Assembly (NCBI GenBank): GCA_022775905.1
Contig: JALFJX010000009.1
Coordinates: forward strand, 62,001-126,000
DNA length: 64,000 nucleotides
Direction of reading: 5' to 3'
Source of the DNA: Methanobrevibacter sp.
Lineage (GTDB): Archaea > Methanobacteriota > Methanobacteria > Methanobacteriales > Methanobacteriaceae
Shown: positions 1-9,096 of the stretch, in pieces
Layout of the letters: every line of letters starts with the position of its first letter
How positions within the stretch are numbered: the stretch's first letter is position 1
Notes under the pieces: generated by a model
The model's input: only the letters and a program-made list of their open reading frames with translations
The model's database searches: none
Told to the model about the DNA's origin: nothing
Made by a program: the position numbers and the translations under genes

Positions 1-127
1 ATAATTCTATAATAAATTAATTTAGAATGTTTTATATCTTTGTTAATAAACATTTAAATATCTTATGTAAAATCGTGATAAATTGAAAAAATAAAAACTT
101 ATTAAAAAAATAATACAATTAATAAAT
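1..127. other. AT-rich leader upstream of the fumarase beta gene
   Basis: No gene is visible here. The stretch is almost pure A/T, with a TATA-like tttaaata near 54-61. It probably carries the promoter of the gene starting at 128. No Shine-Dalgarno motif is visible just before that start. Confidence 0.35.
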
Positions 128-619
128 ATGAAATATTTAACTACACCAATTACTGATGATGATTTATCAAATCTCCATATAGGAGATCAAATTACAATTT
201 CCGGAACCATATATACTGGTCGTGATGCTGCACTTCCGCAATTAGTTGAGTTAATTAAAAAAAATAAAGTTCCATTCGATTTAAACGGAATTGTAATAAT
301 GCATACTGCATTCAGTGATGCAGGAATTGCTCCAACAACAAGCAGCAAAGTGGAAATTGAATCTACAATCCCTACTTTAAGTGAAAATGGAGTTAAAATC
401 CACATTGGAAAAGGAATGTTGAATGAAGAAACAATCAAAGAACTGGATAAAAATAACTCTATTTTTGTAATAACTCCTCCAGTTGCTGCATTACTTACAA
501 GCAAAGTTCTAGAAAAAAAGTGTGTTTTATTTGAAAACGAAGGAATGGAAGCTATGTTTGAACTAAAAGTAGAAAAAATTCCTGGAATTGTAGCAATCAA
601 TAATGGATTGAAAATTTAA
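128..619 (+). CDS. Fumarate hydratase class I, beta subunit (C-terminal domain type)
   Basis: This is the stand-alone beta subunit of a two-subunit class I fumarase, which interconverts fumarate and malate; in methanogens it serves the incomplete reductive TCA branch. The 163 residues match the swivelling beta domain: an opening that sets out the barrel (IGDQITISGTIYTGRDAA), the HTAFSDAGIAPTTS segment, the HIGKGML segment, and a closing VEKIPGIVAINNG. The iron-sulfur alpha subunit is not in this window and must be elsewhere. It converges with the FKBP gene, whose terminator hairpin lies between them. The related L-tartrate dehydratase beta subunit is the main alternative. Confidence 0.88.
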   Translation: MKYLTTPITDDDLSNLHIGDQITISGTIYTGRDAALPQLVELIKKNKVPFDLNGIVIMHTAFSDAGIAPTTSSKVEIESTIPTLSENGVKIHIGKGMLNEETIKELDKNNSIFVITPPVAALLTSKVLEKKCVLFENEGMEAMFELKVEKIPGIVAINNGLKI

Positions 620-621
620 TT

Positions 622-659
622 AAAAAAAAGTAAATTGAGAAGAATAGAACTATTCTTCT
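622..659 (-). terminator. Hairpin plus U tract at the end of the FKBP gene
   Basis: A perfect 10-bp inverted repeat (638-647 with 650-659, 2-nt loop) spans the FKBP stop codon. On the minus strand it is followed by a run of eight T (plus-strand A at 622-629). It has the shape of an intrinsic terminator. Confidence 0.65.
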
Positions 660-1384
660 TCAGCATCGTCTTCAGATTCTTCTTTTTTCTCGAATTCATC
701 GACGAAATTAACTTTGGTAATTCCTTCAACGTTATCCCAGATGTCTTTAGCGATTCTGAATCTTGCGAAAGTAACATCCATGTAGGATTTTTGATCGAAT
801 TTAGCCATTTCATCTAATTTGATGTTTGCAACACCATCAACGATGTCAATTTCAGTTTTGTCAATATCCACATTAGGGCTTGCGTAATGTAATTCAATCA
901 TACTTTTGATTTTGTCTTCTTCATCAGCAATGATTTCAGTTACTTCAACATCATAGATTAAATCTTTTCCTGCTAATTCGTGGTTTAAGTCAACTTTTAC
1001 TCTTCCACCGTTTACGGTTAAAACTTTTCCGGTTGTACCTTCAAATTGGAGTTTCATACCTGGGAAAGGAGTCATACCTTGTCTTTTGAATTCTTTCATA
1101 GGAATTAATTGAACCATTTTAGGGTCTCTAGGACCAAATGCGTTGTCAGCATCTACTTCAACATGTTTGGTTTCTCCTTCTTCTAATCCAATGATTGCTT
1201 CTTCAATAGCAGGTAATAAGTGGTTTCCACCTACAACAATAGGAATTGGTTTATAAGTTTTGTTTTCATCAAAAAGTCCAGCTTCTTGTGCAATTTCATC
1301 ATAAGTAGTATCAAATACTTCATCAGTTTCTTTAACTTTACCTGTAAAATTTACTCTTACAAAATCTCCGTTATCTACAGCCAT
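650..1384 (-). CDS. Long-type FKBP peptidyl-prolyl isomerase (SlyD-like)
   Basis: A cytosolic prolyl isomerase and chaperone. Residues 1-90 start with the FKBP fold ([22 protein letters not shown]), followed by an inserted insert-in-flap chaperone domain around 85-140, with FG-P-R-D near the junction ([11 protein letters not shown]) and closure on the DVEVTEI strand near residue 150. A C-terminal domain of about 80 residues and an acidic tail ([14 protein letters not shown]) complete it. This long layout (about 230-250 aa) is typical of methanogens, and there is no signal peptide. An aaggag motif 10 nt before the ATG supports the start. Confidence 0.93.
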   Translation of the reverse strand: MAVDNGDFVRVNFTGKVKETDEVFDTTYDEIAQEAGLFDENKTYKPIPIVVGGNHLLPAIEEAIIGLEEGETKHVEVDADNAFGPRDPKMVQLIPMKEFKRQGMTPFPGMKLQFEGTTGKVLTVNGGRVKVDLNHELAGKDLIYDVEVTEIIADEEDKIKSMIELHYASPNVDIDKTEIDIVDGVANIKLDEMAKFDQKSYMDVTFARFRIAKDIWDNVEGITKVNFVDEFEKKEESEDDAEEE

Positions 1385-1580
1385 AGTAAATACGCTCCTT
1401 AATAATTTTGATTAAAATAATCTTGTTAATAAATATAACATTAATAATTTTAGTAACCATTATATATTAAAGTTTTGTATATAAATGTAAAAAAATAAGA
1501 TTTTATTAAAAAATAAAAAAAAATACTTTCCAAATGCTCTTTCTAAAAACATAATACTAATTAATCATATAATATTAGTC

Positions 1581-2675
1581 ATGCAAAGAAGAGGAGCAGT
1601 TAACTTACCACTCCATGGAGGCCATCCTCCAAAATGGTTATTTTCCAGAATGGTTGATTTATCAGGAGCACTTGCATCAATTATCATTGAAGAATATAGC
1701 TTATCAGAGTTCTTAAATAGAATATCAAATCCATACTGGTTCCAGGCATTTTCTTGTGTTTTAGGCTTTGACTGGCACTCTTCAGGAACAACCACAACCA
1801 CATTAGGTGCATTGAAGGCATCACTTTCACCAGAAGAACATGGAATATATCTAAGTGGAGGGAAAGGTGCAAAATCCAGAAAAACACCACAAGGAATTGA
1901 ACATGCTGGAGAAATATTTAATCTAAAAACTAAAACAACCGAAAAGTTAGTTGAAACCAGCAAGTTGTCTGCTAAAATTGACAATTCATGCATTCAAGAC
2001 GGTTACACATTATACCAGCACAATTTCTTTGTTACTGAAAAAGGAGACTGGGCCGTTGTCCAACAAGGATTAAACATTTCCAACAAATATGCTAGAAGAT
2101 ATCATTGGCTAGGCTCTGAAGTAGAAGAATTATTAAATGATCCCCATAGTGGAATATCATGCGATAAAAAAACACCAAATACATTAAACATGTCTTCAAA
2201 AGACAGTACAGAAGCTCAAAAAATAAGTGTTGACTTAATCAATGACAATCCAGACCATTTAAGACAATATTTTAAAAGAAAAAATAATCAAATGCTTTTA
2301 GAAGATTTTTCAATGCCCCAACACCATCCCGTTTTAGATATGGACATATCAGATAAAGAATTTGAAGTTTTAACAAAAGCATATGAGATACAGCCTGAAA
2401 ACTATGAAGAATTAATCCTGCTTCAAGGAATTGGACCTAAAAAAATAAGAGCATTAGCTTTGATATCTGATTTGGTTTACGGTGAACCTGCAAGTTGGAA
2501 AGATCCTGTAAAATACAGTTTCACACATGGTGGAAAAGACGGATTCCCATATCCTGTTGACCAGGAAGTCTATGACAATTCCATTCAAACAATAAGAGAT
2601 GCGCTTGACCAGGCACGTATAAAAAAAGATGAAAAATTAAAAGCCATTAAAAGACTGGATGATTTCATCTCTTAA
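1581..2675 (+). CDS. DUF763 family protein
   Basis: A 364-residue member of DUF763, an archaeal and sporadically bacterial family without an assigned reaction. The N-terminus is the family signature (RRGAVNLPLHGGHPPKWLF), followed by a conserved FDWHSSGTTTTTLGALK stretch and KGAKSRKTP. Around residues 265-300 there is a helix-hairpin-helix-like element (LLQGIGPKKIRALALIS) that suggests nucleic-acid contact. The gene overlaps the convergent Trm56 gene by the four bases TTAA, which hold both stop codons. I infer DNA or RNA binding only from the hairpin motif. Confidence 0.87.
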   Translation: MQRRGAVNLPLHGGHPPKWLFSRMVDLSGALASIIIEEYSLSEFLNRISNPYWFQAFSCVLGFDWHSSGTTTTTLGALKASLSPEEHGIYLSGGKGAKSRKTPQGIEHAGEIFNLKTKTTEKLVETSKLSAKIDNSCIQDGYTLYQHNFFVTEKGDWAVVQQGLNISNKYARRYHWLGSEVEELLNDPHSGISCDKKTPNTLNMSSKDSTEAQKISVDLINDNPDHLRQYFKRKNNQMLLEDFSMPQHHPVLDMDISDKEFEVLTKAYEIQPENYEELILLQGIGPKKIRALALISDLVYGEPASWKDPVKYSFTHGGKDGFPYPVDQEVYDNSIQTIRDALDQARIKKDEKLKAIKRLDDFIS

Positions 2676-3211
2676 CGATTTTCATTGTGAATATTAACGT
2701 TTTTTCCATGGGCTGTTGGAATAACTTCCAATACTGGATTTTCAAATTCCAAATCAAACTCTTTACCATCCATCAACAAATGTTGAAACACAGCAAGTGA
2801 AGATACTTCAGAATGAGGCTGAGTTGTAACAGACACATTCCAATCAGCAGCTTTATAAACACTTCCAGGAACTTTAGAACCACCAACAACAATTAAAATG
2901 TCAGAACCATCTTCTCTTACTTCAGGTGCTACTTCATGAGCCTGTGAACCATACATTGTGAGATGGACAACTTTTCCCTCATCAGCCTTCCATTTGTTAA
3001 TTACACCCATATAACCTTCAGCATACTCAATTTCAAAGTTACCTCCGAATCTTGAAGCAGTATCCCTTACATTTTCCATTAATTTGGTGTCCCTTTCACC
3101 AGCAAGGTAGATTTTACTTGCCCCAAATGCACGAGCAGTTAAACAAACGTGAGTAGTGATACGAGTATCTCTTTTTAATCTGTGATCTAATCTTAAAACA
3201 TTAACATTCAT
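2672..3211 (-). CDS. tRNA (cytidine-56-2'-O)-methyltransferase Trm56
   Basis: A SPOUT-class enzyme that 2'-O-methylates C56 in the T-loop of archaeal tRNAs using S-adenosylmethionine. The N-terminus (VLRLDHRLKRDTRITTHV) and LTARAFGA are family hallmarks. The knot region holds LTMYG and ILIVVGGSKVPG, followed by DWNVSVTTQPHSEVSSLA. The 179-residue length is standard. A gatgat motif precedes the ATG. It is convergent with DUF763 and shares the TTAA stop overlap. Confidence 0.95.
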   Translation of the reverse strand: MNVNVLRLDHRLKRDTRITTHVCLTARAFGASKIYLAGERDTKLMENVRDTASRFGGNFEIEYAEGYMGVINKWKADEGKVVHLTMYGSQAHEVAPEVREDGSDILIVVGGSKVPGSVYKAADWNVSVTTQPHSEVSSLAVFQHLLMDGKEFDLEFENPVLEVIPTAHGKNVNIHNENR

Positions 3212-3452
3212 AATATCATCTAATAAAAATAATAATATAATATTTCATTTTAAAAATATATAATAATTTGCTTGAAAATGATGAAGTTACCACTTTTAGA
3301 CGCAATGTGAGAAAAATGTACTGATTAGATATTATTGAAAAATGGAGGTGAACCATACAAGTGATAACTCATCAAAAAGTATTATGAAACACCAAATTAA
3401 TAAATTAATCGCTTATTCAATCTAAATATTGATTTAAATATGTTAAATTAAA

Positions 3453-4235
3453 TTAAATAAAATATAAAGCAACTGCCATAAATAATAAAACAAACAAACG
3501 TCCAACTTCATTACTCATCCCAAGAACATCACCATTGGCCAAAACAAAATTACGTTTTGCAATAGTCGCAATGATAATGCCTCCAACAATAGCACCAATA
3601 ACTCCAACAACCCCAACCAAATTACCAAGTAAAAATGCAATGCAAGTTACAAGGACTGTTGAAACCAAATAATTAGTACCATTAGTCTCTTTAATAAAAT
3701 AACTACCAATACCTGGAACTAAAGGCTTAGATAAAAGTGCAGTAGTCACTAGAGATGTTTTAGCCGCCATTTCACAGACAATAATGCCAAAAATGAAATT
3801 ATAATCCAATATATTATATAAACCTGCAACAGTTAGACTTGCAACTAAAAATAAAGATGCAACACCACCTGCACCTACAGATGAGTCTTTCATTACACTG
3901 ATTTTGCGTTCAGGATCTCCATGAACCATCACACCATCAGACATATCCATTACACCATCTAAATGATTATAACCTGTAATCAACATCAAGAATGCATAGA
4001 CAATAGCCGCTGTGAAAAATGCATTTAAATGTAAAAACTCCAAAGAAACATATCCACAGATTGCAGCTAAAATTCCAACAAAAATATGCAAAAATGGCCA
4101 GCACCAAGTTAATTTAGTCATATACTCAATTGAAGTGTACACATTTATTGGTAAGATTGTTGAAAATGTCAAAAGACCCAAAAGAGATCTTATTGGGGAA
4201 AATTCTTCATCTTCAAAATAACTATCATCTTCCAT
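3453..4235 (-). CDS. cobS: Adenosylcobinamide-GDP ribazoletransferase CobS
   Basis: An integral-membrane enzyme of the last cobamide step, joining adenosylcobinamide-GDP to an alpha-riboside (phosphate). At least six hydrophobic segments are visible across 260 residues. The metal and substrate motif is clear: NHLDGVMDMSDGVM, then MKDSSVGAGG. A ggagaatgt motif lies before the ATG. It is the last gene of a minus-strand set with the CbiS-like gene and the broken CPBP gene, so two genes of the late corrinoid pathway flank a pseudogene. Confidence 0.94.
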   Translation of the reverse strand: MEDDSYFEDEEFSPIRSLLGLLTFSTILPINVYTSIEYMTKLTWCWPFLHIFVGILAAICGYVSLEFLHLNAFFTAAIVYAFLMLITGYNHLDGVMDMSDGVMVHGDPERKISVMKDSSVGAGGVASLFLVASLTVAGLYNILDYNFIFGIIVCEMAAKTSLVTTALLSKPLVPGIGSYFIKETNGTNYLVSTVLVTCIAFLLGNLVGVVGVIGAIVGGIIIATIAKRNFVLANGDVLGMSNEVGRLFVLLFMAVALYFI

Positions 4236-4373
4236 AATACATTCTCCAATTGATAATTTCTCATAAAAAAATGTTTTGTAAAGTATAATATATTTAATGT
4301 AATATATTACTCTTTTTAATTAACATCATAAAAATAAAAAAAAGTAGATGAAAAAATAGCTACATAATCTAAA

Positions 4374-5237
4374 TCAGACTACATTCATTTGTTTTTTCAT
4401 CAAACCATCCGTGTTTATTTCCAACATAACATAAATTAATGGAACTAAAATTCCAGGTATAAAATCCCAAATTGTAATTAATGATGATGTACCAAGTCCT
4501 AAAGCCACAAAATAGCATAGCAATAAATTATTTACAGTGTGCAGAGCAGAACCTGCTTCCAAACCTTTAGTGTACATAGCCAAAAATCCTAAAACGATAC
4601 CATCATATAATATTCCAATCATTCCCATACTATACATATGCCCACCTGTGAAAAGTACTGCCTGAATTATCAATGCAACAACAGGTATCTTAATCCAAGA
4701 TCCCAAAGTTTGCATTATGAATCCACGAAACAAATATTCTTCAGCAATACATTGGAGTGGAACTAAAATTAAGCAAATGATAAAAAATGGTATTGTAAGT
4801 CTATTCGGACCTACACACCCATTAATCAACGGATAACCAATATAATAAATCAAATTTATTGCCAATGGAATAACTAAACATTTAAGATAAATCTTCCAAT
4901 TCCAACCTCCACGAGAAGAAGAATAATATGAAAACGGTCTATCACGAATAATTCTGGAAGCAATATACAGTGAAGGAATCAAAATAGCAAGAGATGCATA
5001 AGAGAAATAAGATCATGCATCAGTATTTAAAATACTATATCCCCCACTCATAATATCTCCTGTAATTTGTATCCCCTAAATCATAGAAAATCCTAAAGTA
5101 ACAACAACAAAGAATATGAAAAATACAATTAAACCAACTACGAATACAAGTAACGGTTTATACCATTTATAATTTTCAAATGTCCTTGCAAAAGTAACAT
5201 ACTCAGGAAAATCATTCTTAATTTTATCAATAATCAT
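4374..5237 (-). pseudogene. CPBP-family intramembrane protease, interrupted by two in-frame stops
   Basis: Read from the ATG at 5237 (strong ggagg ribosome site), a single frame of 288 codons runs to 4374 but contains TAG at 5076-5078 (codon 54) and TGA at 5013-5015 (codon 75). The intact downstream part (from 4982) holds all CPBP motifs: EEYLFR at about 166-171 of the full frame, F-x3-H (FTGGH) and HTVNN. The upstream part begins MIIDKIKNDFPEYV and has one membrane helix. The family are membrane glutamic proteases or CAAX-processing-like proteins. The frame is otherwise preserved, so the damage is recent or is sequencing error. Confidence 0.85.
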
Positions 5238-5255
5238 ATTAAATCCTCCATAAGA

Positions 5256-6326
5256 TTATTCCTCAAATATTTTAGACATACACCCTGCAATAAGGCCTGC
5301 AAAAATATCATTGAGTACAGGAGGCAATCCATAGATTATTCCAGGTTTTGCCTCAACATATCTTCTGAAATTAAATATTGCTTTTGTTCCTGCAATATGA
5401 TTTGCAATAGCTAGACCTAACACTTCATCGGAAAACATACCAACAGCATTATTTATTCCAATTTCTCTTACTCTGTTTTCTGCCAAGTCTTGTTCAGTCC
5501 TCATTGCAGCAACAATCAAAGTTATAACATCAATATCACTTAATGACTTTAAAATTTGAACTTCCATTTTATCCTTAAGTTCAGAAGTCACTTCAACATC
5601 AGCAAGTTCCATACCTGCATCCACCAAATCTCCAATTAAAATTCCTTCAGATACAAAGTAATCAAGGATTCCGAATGTCAATCTCATGTGTTCAAATGCA
5701 TCCTCCAAACTTATTTCGACTGCATCTTCAATTCTTATTTTCAAATCATCCCAATCAATTTGATCATATTCTTCATTATTAATATCAAAATCTTCACTTT
5801 CAGATACATTAACATTAGATAACACCGCAAGAAAATCATCAGTATTGATAATATTTTGAATATGTACAGGTAAACGCATACTTGCTAAAACTTTTGCCTT
5901 TATATTAGTCACTATTTTAAATATTTTAAGCAAATCTTTTGGAGAGATTTTCTTATCAATATAAATTATGTGACTTAAATTGATTCTCGCATCAGCAAAA
6001 CCTTTTGGTGAGTTCGCTACCTTTAAATGTTCAGTAAAATCTTCAATTACAACATCATTTGCCATAAATGTAAAAATAGTCAAATCACCATATGTATTCT
6101 GAAAATAATCAATGGAATCAACCGCCTGTGCAATATAAGAACCTTGAGATTGATTAAATGCTTCTGCCCTTTTTGCAGTAGCATTAAATTTATTTTTAGC
6201 TTTTACAACATTAACATTTTCAACAATATCAATTCCATCACTTACTGTAAAATCACTGAATGCCAAGAAATGATTTGGATTATTTATACAAATCCCATAA
6301 TCTTTTTCTATGATACTAAAATTCAT
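5256..6326 (-). CDS. cbiS: CbiS-like protein: CbiZ-type amidohydrolase fused to CobZ/PgpA-type phosphatase
   Basis: A 356-residue cobamide-salvage candidate. The N-terminal 190 residues resemble the adenosylcobinamide amidohydrolase CbiZ ([12 protein letters not shown], then a [11 protein letters not shown] segment). After an acidic linker, residues about 200-356 resemble CobZ/PgpA ([35 protein letters not shown], and a final [16 protein letters not shown]). CbiS fusions of this order have been described in methanogens. Its place two genes upstream of cobS fits removal of the phosphate or salvage of incomplete corrinoids. The N-terminal half is divergent and its activity is less certain. Confidence 0.62.
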   Translation of the reverse strand: MNFSIIEKDYGICINNPNHFLAFSDFTVSDGIDIVENVNVVKAKNKFNATAKRAEAFNQSQGSYIAQAVDSIDYFQNTYGDLTIFTFMANDVVIEDFTEHLKVANSPKGFADARINLSHIIYIDKKISPKDLLKIFKIVTNIKAKVLASMRLPVHIQNIINTDDFLAVLSNVNVSESEDFDINNEEYDQIDWDDLKIRIEDAVEISLEDAFEHMRLTFGILDYFVSEGILIGDLVDAGMELADVEVTSELKDKMEVQILKSLSDIDVITLIVAAMRTEQDLAENRVREIGINNAVGMFSDEVLGLAIANHIAGTKAIFNFRRYVEAKPGIIYGLPPVLNDIFAGLIAGCMSKIFEE

Positions 6327-6400
6327 GTTATAACCTATGATAATCTATATTAATTATTTAATTTAAATCTATATTAACAACATCAAAAGGACTTATCATT

Positions 6401-7570
6401 ATGACAATTATTATTGACCCACAGGGAAGTGGAATTGCTGGAAACATGCTAATTGGCGCATTTGTAGACTTAGGAGCGGATGCAGATAAATTAAAAGAAA
6501 TTATGGAAAAATCTGCTGAAGGATTTGGAAAAGTAGAAGTTACTTTTGAAAAAATAAACAAAAAAGGCATTGCATCTACTTATTGTCATGTTAAAATGCT
6601 TGAAAACAAGCATCCAATTAATTATCAAAAATCCATTGAAAAGATTAAACAATTAGACATTGATGAAAAAGTTAAGGAAACTTCAATCAAAGTATTTGAA
6701 AGGATAGCTATTGCAGAAAGCAAAGTTCATGGAAAAACTTTAGAAACAACACATTTTCATGAAGTTGGTGCAAGCGATGCAGTTGCTGATGTGATAGGTT
6801 CAATTTATGCATATTACAGTTTAAATTTTGACAAACAAAAGATAATTGGCCTTCCAATAGCTGTAGGGGGTGGAAGAGTTAAAACTGCACATGGAATCAT
6901 ACCCGTTCCTTCACCAGCAGTTGTGGAAATCCTTAAAGATGGAAAAATGATTGGTGGACCAGTAGCCAGTGAACTTGCAACACCAACAGGAGCAGCAATA
7001 TATATGGAAATCTGTGATGAAATAAAAGAATTCATTCCATTAACTAAAGCTAAAAAAACAGGATATGGTGCTGGTAAAAAAGATTTTGACCATCCAAATG
7101 TTTTAAGAATTATAGAAAGTTCCGACATTACTGAAAGTGACAAAATAGAAGTCATTGAAACAAATATGGATCATTTAACAGGTGAAGAAATAGGATATCT
7201 ATTCAATAAACTCTTGGATTCCGGTGCAAGAGACGTTTCTATTACCCCAATAATCATGAAGAAAAACAGACCTGGAAACTTGCTTAAAGTGATTTCCAGA
7301 AAAGAAAACAGAGAACAGGTTATTGAGACCATATTTAAAGAAACTGGAAGTTTAGGTATTAGAATAGCACCAAATATGCACAGAGGAATTTCCAAAAGAG
7401 AATTCATAAAAAAGACATTTAACATAAATGATAAAGATTATGAAGTAACATTCAAAATTGGATATTTAAACGGCGAAATCATATCCAAAAGACCAGAATA
7501 TGAAGATTTGAAAAAGATAGCTGAAGATAGTGGACTCCCACTTAGAAAAGTGAGCGAGATGATTAGATGA
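6401..7570 (+). CDS. larC: LarC (DUF111) nickel-pincer cofactor / nickel insertion protein
   Basis: LarC performs CTP-dependent nickel insertion (cyclometallation) in the nickel-pincer nucleotide cofactor first found in lactate racemase. The N-terminus IIIDPQGSGIAGNMLIGAF, the THFHEVGASDAVADVIGS segment, GGGRVKTAHGIIPVPSPA and ATPTGAA are diagnostic. The length (389 aa) is full. It is divergent from the CbiS-like gene and its stop overlaps the queC start (ATGA), so the two are co-translated. No larA, larB or larE lies nearby, so the client enzyme is unknown here. Confidence 0.94.
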   Translation: MTIIIDPQGSGIAGNMLIGAFVDLGADADKLKEIMEKSAEGFGKVEVTFEKINKKGIASTYCHVKMLENKHPINYQKSIEKIKQLDIDEKVKETSIKVFERIAIAESKVHGKTLETTHFHEVGASDAVADVIGSIYAYYSLNFDKQKIIGLPIAVGGGRVKTAHGIIPVPSPAVVEILKDGKMIGGPVASELATPTGAAIYMEICDEIKEFIPLTKAKKTGYGAGKKDFDHPNVLRIIESSDITESDKIEVIETNMDHLTGEEIGYLFNKLLDSGARDVSITPIIMKKNRPGNLLKVISRKENREQVIETIFKETGSLGIRIAPNMHRGISKREFIKKTFNINDKDYEVTFKIGYLNGEIISKRPEYEDLKKIAEDSGLPLRKVSEMIR

Positions 7571-8244
7571 AAAAAGCAATATCCGTCATGTCAGGAGGTC
7601 TTGACTGTACCGTTGCAACAAGTATTATCAGCAAAGACCACGAAATTCATGCAATAACCTTCAATTACGGACAAAAAGCATTAGAAAGAGAAGTAAAAGC
7701 ATCAAAAGCAATATGTAATAAGATGAACTGGACCCACGAAGTAATCGATCTTCCATGGCTTGCGAATATAAGCAATTCCAGCTTAAATACTGACGAAGAA
7801 GTTCCAGAACCATCTGCTGAAGATTTAGATGATTTGGAAAAAAGTAATGAAACTGCAAGCAGTGTTTGGGTTCCTGCAAGAAACACCGTTTTTACATCAA
7901 TTGCATTGTCATATGCAGAAAGCATTGGAGCAGATACAATAATTGTTGGTTGGAATGGTGAAGAAGGTGCAACATTCCCAGATAATTCCAAAGAGTATAT
8001 GGAAAAATTCAATGAATTAATTGAAGAGGGTTCCCCTGAAAAAATTAGAATTGAAGCACCATTGATTAACTTAAATAAAGAGGAAATTGTTGAACTTGGA
8101 GTTGAATGTGGTGCTCCAATGGAATTAAGTTATTCCTGTTATAAAGGTAGAGAAAAACAATGTGGTGTTTGTGAAAGTTGTATGAGAAGGAAAAGAGCAT
8201 TTGAAGCATTAGGCTTAAAAGATAAAAGTGAGTATGAAAATTAA
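7567..8244 (+). CDS. queC: 7-cyano-7-deazaguanine synthase QueC
   Basis: Converts 7-carboxy-7-deazaguanine to preQ0 with ATP and ammonia, feeding archaeosine in archaeal tRNA. The PP-loop SGGLDCTV is at the N-terminus, RNTVFTSIALSYAE follows, and the C-terminal zinc site is CYKGREKQCGVCESC. The 225-residue length is normal. It overlaps larC by ATGA and shares the TTAA stop overlap with the convergent vWA gene. Confidence 0.96.
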   Translation: MKKAISVMSGGLDCTVATSIISKDHEIHAITFNYGQKALEREVKASKAICNKMNWTHEVIDLPWLANISNSSLNTDEEVPEPSAEDLDDLEKSNETASSVWVPARNTVFTSIALSYAESIGADTIIVGWNGEEGATFPDNSKEYMEKFNELIEEGSPEKIRIEAPLINLNKEEIVELGVECGAPMELSYSCYKGREKQCGVCESCMRRKRAFEALGLKDKSEYEN

Positions 8245-8852
8245 TCATACTTTCTTAAATTTTCCTTCCAATCTTCACAATCTAAAGCAATATCTGCCCT
8301 TGAAAACTCAACAACCCTTTCCATAGAAACAAATGCATCATTAAATCCAGCTTTAGATTTTTCATAATTGGCTACATGAGATTTTCTAATACCAATACTT
8401 GCAGCTTCACCATATGAGTCAATATCTGCTCCCATAAATATAAATTCCCAATTATGACTTTCAATCATGTTTTTAATTTGAGATTTTGAGAATTCAACAG
8501 AGGCATTCTCATATCCATCAGTCATTATGACAAATAATACTTTGTTGTCAATCTCTTTGTCAAGAATGACAATTGATTTTCCGATTGCATCCAAAAGAGC
8601 AGTCATTCCTCTTACATAATATACATCAGAAGTTAACTCTTCAACTTCATTGATATCTTTTCTTTTGTACAGCATTTCATATTTATCATCAAACAGAATA
8701 GTGGTTACATTAGTTAGGAATCCTTTTTTCCTTTCTTTTTCAATGAATGAATTAAATCCACCTATTGTGTCTAGTTCAGACCCATGCATTGATCCACTTC
8801 TGTCAATTACAAATACAATATCAAGGTTTTGGTTCTTAAATACATCATTCAT
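8241..8852 (-). CDS. von Willebrand factor A domain protein
   Basis: A single vWA domain of 203 residues without signal peptide or membrane segment. The metal-ion site DRSGS is at residues 17-21, the conserved Thr lies in YVRGMTALLDAIG, and the Asp in FVIMTDGYENAS, so the MIDAS is complete. Such small vWA proteins resemble TerY-like cytosolic domains and probably act through protein binding. A ggatgtg motif lies before the ATG. It has no obvious functional link to queC or the adhesin gene beside it. Confidence 0.85.
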   Translation of the reverse strand: MNDVFKNQNLDIVFVIDRSGSMHGSELDTIGGFNSFIEKERKKGFLTNVTTILFDDKYEMLYKRKDINEVEELTSDVYYVRGMTALLDAIGKSIVILDKEIDNKVLFVIMTDGYENASVEFSKSQIKNMIESHNWEFIFMGADIDSYGEAASIGIRKSHVANYEKSKAGFNDAFVSMERVVEFSRADIALDCEDWKENLRKYD

Positions 8853-9059
8853 TTTTTCACATCCAGTAAAAAAAACTTTTATATAAATAAATTAACTATA
8901 ATTTATTAGTAATTTATACACAAGATAATGTATGAATTAAGAAATATATAAACATATCTATTACATAAGTTATACACATAATTATAAAATTAATATTAAA
9001 ATCACAATAGAATTTAATTAAAAATCAAAACATACCCTGAAAAAGAGTTGAACATCAAG

Positions 9060-9096
9060 AAAAAAGAAAAGATTAGAAGAGTTCATTGACCCTTCT
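9060..9096 (-). terminator. Hairpin and U-rich tract ending the adhesin-like gene
   Basis: An 8-bp stem (9075-9082 with 9089-9096, including one G-U pair in RNA) covers the stop codon at 9095-9097. On the minus strand it is followed by a T-rich run. Confidence 0.5.

Noticed and set aside
187-600. Minus-strand frame of 137 codons opposite the fumarase gene
   Set aside because: It lies wholly inside the recognisable fumarase beta gene and has no motif or ribosome site. The A/T-rich sense strand creates it.
3342-3425. Short frame of 27 codons after ggaggtg in the 3212-3452 spacer
   Set aside because: No similarity that I recognise, composition like the spacer, and no terminator or partner. It may be a remnant, but it is not supported as a gene.
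5013-5078. TAG at 5076 as a pyrrolysine codon and TGA at 5013 as a selenocysteine codon in the CPBP frame
   Set aside because: Both stop types occur in one short gene, no pyl or sel genes are visible, and neither place has a conserved active-site residue in this family. Decay or error is simpler.
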